Shown one piece after another: positions 61,186-64,000 of a DNA stretch of 64,000 nt. Each line of letters starts with the position of its first letter. Position 1 is the stretch's first letter. The stretch comes from Glossina fuscipes (Eukaryota > Arthropoda > Insecta > Diptera > Glossinidae): NCBI RefSeq assembly GCF_014805625.2, contig NW_023998456.1, forward strand, positions 1,856,559-1,920,558. The letters run 5' to 3'. A program made the position numbers and the translations under genes. A model generated the notes under the pieces. It ran no database searches. It saw only the letters and a program-made list of their open reading frames with translations, and was not told the DNA's origin.

Positions 61186-61222
61186 TGCGAGTGTCACAGT
61201 TGCTCGTGCTCATCCCACATTA

Positions 61223-61473
61223 GTCTTATTATTATTATTATTATAATTAATTATATAATTATTATATTATTATAATTAAATATTATAAATATATAAAATA
61301 TATTATTATTAATGTTAAAATTAATTATCCGCAGAAATAAATTCAAAGACTGAAATCTCTTACACGAACTGACATCTAAGGCTATTTGAAAACCCAACCG
61401 CAGTTTGGATTTGAACCCGCGACCAATGAGTTGTTAAACGAGATCCTTTGCCTACTCGGCCGCTCAGGCGGGT
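61223..61473 (-). mobile_element. tRNA-derived SINE with expanded tail
   Basis: A reverse-complement SINE: TTATTATTATTATTATTA-rich tail (61227-61320, expanded and diverged), body, B box GATTTGAACCCGCGACC near 61409 and A box CCTACTCGGCCGCTCAGGCGG near 61450-61470. More diverged than the copy at 59221. Confidence 0.8.
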
Positions 61474-61476
61474 ACT

Positions 61477-61540
61477 TTAGTCCTACAATTTATTTCTTTT
61501 GACTAAATAAATTATTGTAAATATAATAACAATAAAACCA
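61477..61540 (+). mobile_element. SINE 3'-end fragment, opposite to its neighbour
   Basis: TTTAGTCCTACAATTTATTTC followed by an A/T-rich tail matches the SINE 3' end on the plus strand. It abuts the minus-strand copy at 61223-61473, making a head-adjacent inverted arrangement. Confidence 0.55.
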
Positions 61541-62099
61541 TAAACTTTCTTAATAAGCAACAAAATAAACCCAACACAAAATCTATATAAAGACGAACAA
61601 TTACTAAAAAGGGCGTGCATAACCAAGAAAAACGAAAAAATGTTACATAAATCGAAAAGAAAAATAAAATTTTGAATGATATCATAACCTGGTACCGAAC
61701 CTTTGCTGAAATTTATACAATCCCTAAAGCGGGCCAACTTGATCATTATACATTCATTCAATTTGAGCGAAATTTTTATTTGTTGCTGTTGCATCAGAAG
61801 TGAATATAGACTTTCATCAGTTATAAACATTTGTTTACGATTCACCATAAAGCGAACGCGGACGGCTTCTTACTTTGTTCACTCGCCTACGTCTAAGGCT
61901 CATTCTAAAGCAAACGCATCCTTTCAGATTTTCACTGACTTTTCTATGTTAATTCGCAAGATTAATTTGGTCAAGGATCTCATGTGTCTTAAGAGTTACT
62001 TACGTTTTCTTCTTTCAAATAGCGATTATCGTTCAATTGAAAAAGAGGTAAATGAAACGTTGATTGAAAAGGAACCGCCGCACACAAGACGGCCGTAGT

Positions 62100-63178
62100 T
62101 CAAGCTTGCAAATGGTTACATATTATGTTTGATTTTCGGATAACTAATTCAAGCGTATATAGTTTTGATTCATAACATCTGAAATTTCCTCGTTTTCCAT
62201 TATTTTCTGTTCGCTTCACCTGTATGTTAGATTGAATCTTGACTGATCGGCTTATTAAATTAAAACAGAAGAGGAATACAACAATAAATAAAGCAAAAAA
62301 TAATGGAAAATTCTAGAAAAACTTGATATTCAAATAAATAAAAAGAAGAAGAAGAAAAAGTATTTTAAATAAATAAAAAGAAATGATGAACAACAAGGAA
62401 ATTAAATCAAATTTCAAGTCGGCTTAGGTCAAAACATCAAACAACACATAAAGCTAAATAAGTGTGAAAAATCACTGGGAAAAAGAACACATAAGAAAAT
62501 AATTTTGAAAAAAAAAACTCCTTTTTGTAAAATATATGATAAAAATAAGGGGAGGGTTTTTTCCTACTTTCCAACTTATATTTAATTGCATTGCACGGAA
62601 GAAAGGGAAGGAAGATGGAGTTTTTAAATGAACTACGCAGCCATTGTTAAAGCGTTTACAAGAGAACAATGTGCAATCATTCATTGAACAGAGACAATAA
62701 AATATTCGCTGTCCTCTTCCATGGCTTGTTCCAGAAGCGAGAAAGAGAGCCACGCTTTACTATTCGATATGCAATGAGATCACCTAAGAGTAGCCGCGAT
62801 AGTTATATGATATTGGTTGTCTTTCTTATTCGCTTTGCTCGTAAGCGTGGGTTTCACTTAGTATTGGTGTCGAAGTCGTTCATTGTGCGCACATACATAC
62901 AAGACAAGATGTTGTGAGAGCGCAATTCGATACAACGTTTTACTCTTGACCAAGATCATCTTGAAACCAGTAATTTTTTGACTGGCTTACTAAACGTATC
63001 TAACGGATTCTGTTCAAGAAGTAGAAAAAATTTTCCAAGCGTAAAAAACCAGTGAATTTGTGCTTAAAAAAACGAAAAAAAAAAAAAACGTGAAATTGTG
63101 AATTTTTGTTCGCCTACGCATTATCAAGACCTTCTTCAAATTGGTTTTCATAAAACTTTACTACGAGAGCCTAGTAAC
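62100..63178 (+). promoter_or_regulatory. gsb: gsb 5' untranslated and promoter region (inferred)
   Basis: DNA immediately upstream of the gsb ATG, with A-rich stretches at 62271-62370 and a poly-A run near 63075-63088. I cannot place a TATA box or initiator. The label rests on position only. Confidence 0.35.
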
Positions 63179-63233
63179 ATGGTTGTTTCAACTTTAAGCA
63201 TGACCCCGTATTTTGCCGGATATCCATTTCAAG
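63179..63233 (+). CDS. gsb: gooseberry exon 1 (paired-box transcription factor; rest outside window)
   Basis: ATG at 63179-63181 starts MVVSTLSMTPYFAGYPFQ, then one base before a GTACAT donor. The peptide resembles the N-terminus of Drosophila gooseberry as I recall it (MAVSALNMTPYF...), and the GYPFQ plus phase 1 splice is the same as in gsb-n exon 1 (29202-29265). gsb is a segment-polarity paired/homeodomain regulator; its remaining exons must lie right of 64000. I found no paired-domain exon in the last 770 bases. The first ATG in frame was chosen; the frame is open upstream to about 63098 without another ATG. The donor is weaker than GTAAGT. It is divergent from gsb-n. Confidence 0.82.
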
Positions 63234-64000
63234 GTACATTAGATGTGAGACATGTGTGTGTTAAAAATAACGAAAGCGCGAAAACCTTATTAAGAAAAAA
63301 GTAAAAAAAATGAAAAACAAAGAAAAGCTTATTTAACTAACCAGTTAATGCTCAGACATGTTCCACGACAATTAAAATGTTTTTAAATAGTTTCCGAATA
63401 GAAAAACAAAGGTCGTTATAGCATTTATTGTCAGCAAAACGCAATGTTTTCGCTTACACTAAAAGACAAGCACGCGTAGCTTAAGTTTAAATTTTATTAA
63501 AGCATTAAAATGCTTATCAAAAGTGTATTTTTCTCTTTTCGCGTCCTTCAGCTTCCCATTGACGGCGCCTACAGTGAAGTTCGGATGAAAGTTCTTTGCT
63601 TTTACTTGTGAACCCTCGATAGCTTTCATTTTTAGTGTTCTGCAAATACGTACGACCGACGCCTCGTTCCTCTAAAGCTAAGAAACTTGATTCTTTGCAG
63701 CTGGTGCGCCCATTGCCCACAAATGCAGCTGATGATCGCTTTTTATCTATTGTTAGTCTCGAAAATACAAATCGAAATGCCTTCTATAAGAAACTTCGTT
63801 TAAGTCGGATATGTAGAGCCTTCCGCTCCAAGCATACTTGTCCCCTGATGGTGTTTGCAAGAAATAAATAGATTCAATAGTAGAATGATATGATGTGTGT
63901 TTGCCGTAAAAGCCAGTTCTATCAAATTGGCAGACTATTTGCGGAAGTGTTATTGGCGCCAGTACGAAGATAGAATGCAAAAGTTTAGCATGCATACACT
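63234..64000 (+). other. gsb: gsb intron 1 (start)
   Basis: Follows the GTACAT donor. The frames within (for example 63635-63871 on the plus strand) show no paired-domain or other similarity. Confidence 0.5.

Noticed and set aside
61703..62098. 131-codon plus-strand frame upstream of gsb
   Set aside because: No recognisable domain; its first part is cysteine and isoleucine rich from biased composition. Could be an untranslated exon, but nothing supports it.
63098..63178. N-terminal extension of gsb upstream of ATG 63179
   Set aside because: The frame is open but has no ATG before 63179 and the extra residues do not resemble any gsb protein; treated as 5' untranslated sequence.

Overview
The window is A+T-rich nuclear DNA of a higher (brachyceran) fly. 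The dispersed repeats suggest a tephritid-like fruit fly, but the family is an inference. It carries few protein-coding exons, large introns, abundant microsatellites, and decayed DNA transposons, LINEs and tRNA-derived SINEs. Two 10-base N runs (5883-5892, 29656-29665) mark assembly gaps.

The main content is the gooseberry locus. On the minus strand, three spliced exons (29265-29202, 26321-26008, 18075-17973) encode the N-terminus, nearly all of the paired domain and the octapeptide of gooseberry-neuro (gsb-n). The homeobox part is not visible downstream and probably lies left of position 1. On the plus strand, a short first coding exon at 63179-63233 matches the N-terminus of gooseberry (gsb), and the gene continues beyond the right edge. 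The two genes are therefore divergent, as in Drosophila, and about 33.9 kb of DNA separates their start codons. That spacer should hold the shared embryonic enhancers, but much of it is transposon debris.

The only other gene I can support is a secreted C-type lectin at 2408-3083 (plus strand, three exons, signal peptide, QPD sugar-binding motif). If the gsb-n homeobox exons lie left of the window, this lectin is nested in a gsb-n intron.

Layout: 1-7200 holds the lectin, copies of two dispersed repeat families, a SINE with target-site duplications and a 67-bp near-perfect palindrome. 7200-17900 has no gene; a mariner relic at 13498-14531 is inserted inside an older repeat. 17900-29300 is gsb-n exons and introns, with a tandem duplication and simple repeats. 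29300-63178 is the gsb-n/gsb spacer: a Tc1-like element with terminal inverted repeats (40226-41254), two LINE relics (48338-49410, 54243-55900), two further mariner relics (49706-50050, 52518-53258), SINEs (59221-59398, 61223-61473) and several copies of the dispersed repeat called family A here. 63179-64000 is gsb exon 1 and the start of its intron.

No rRNA, functional tRNA, CRISPR array or bacterial-style operon was seen. Repeat family names (A, C, D) are labels used only in this report.
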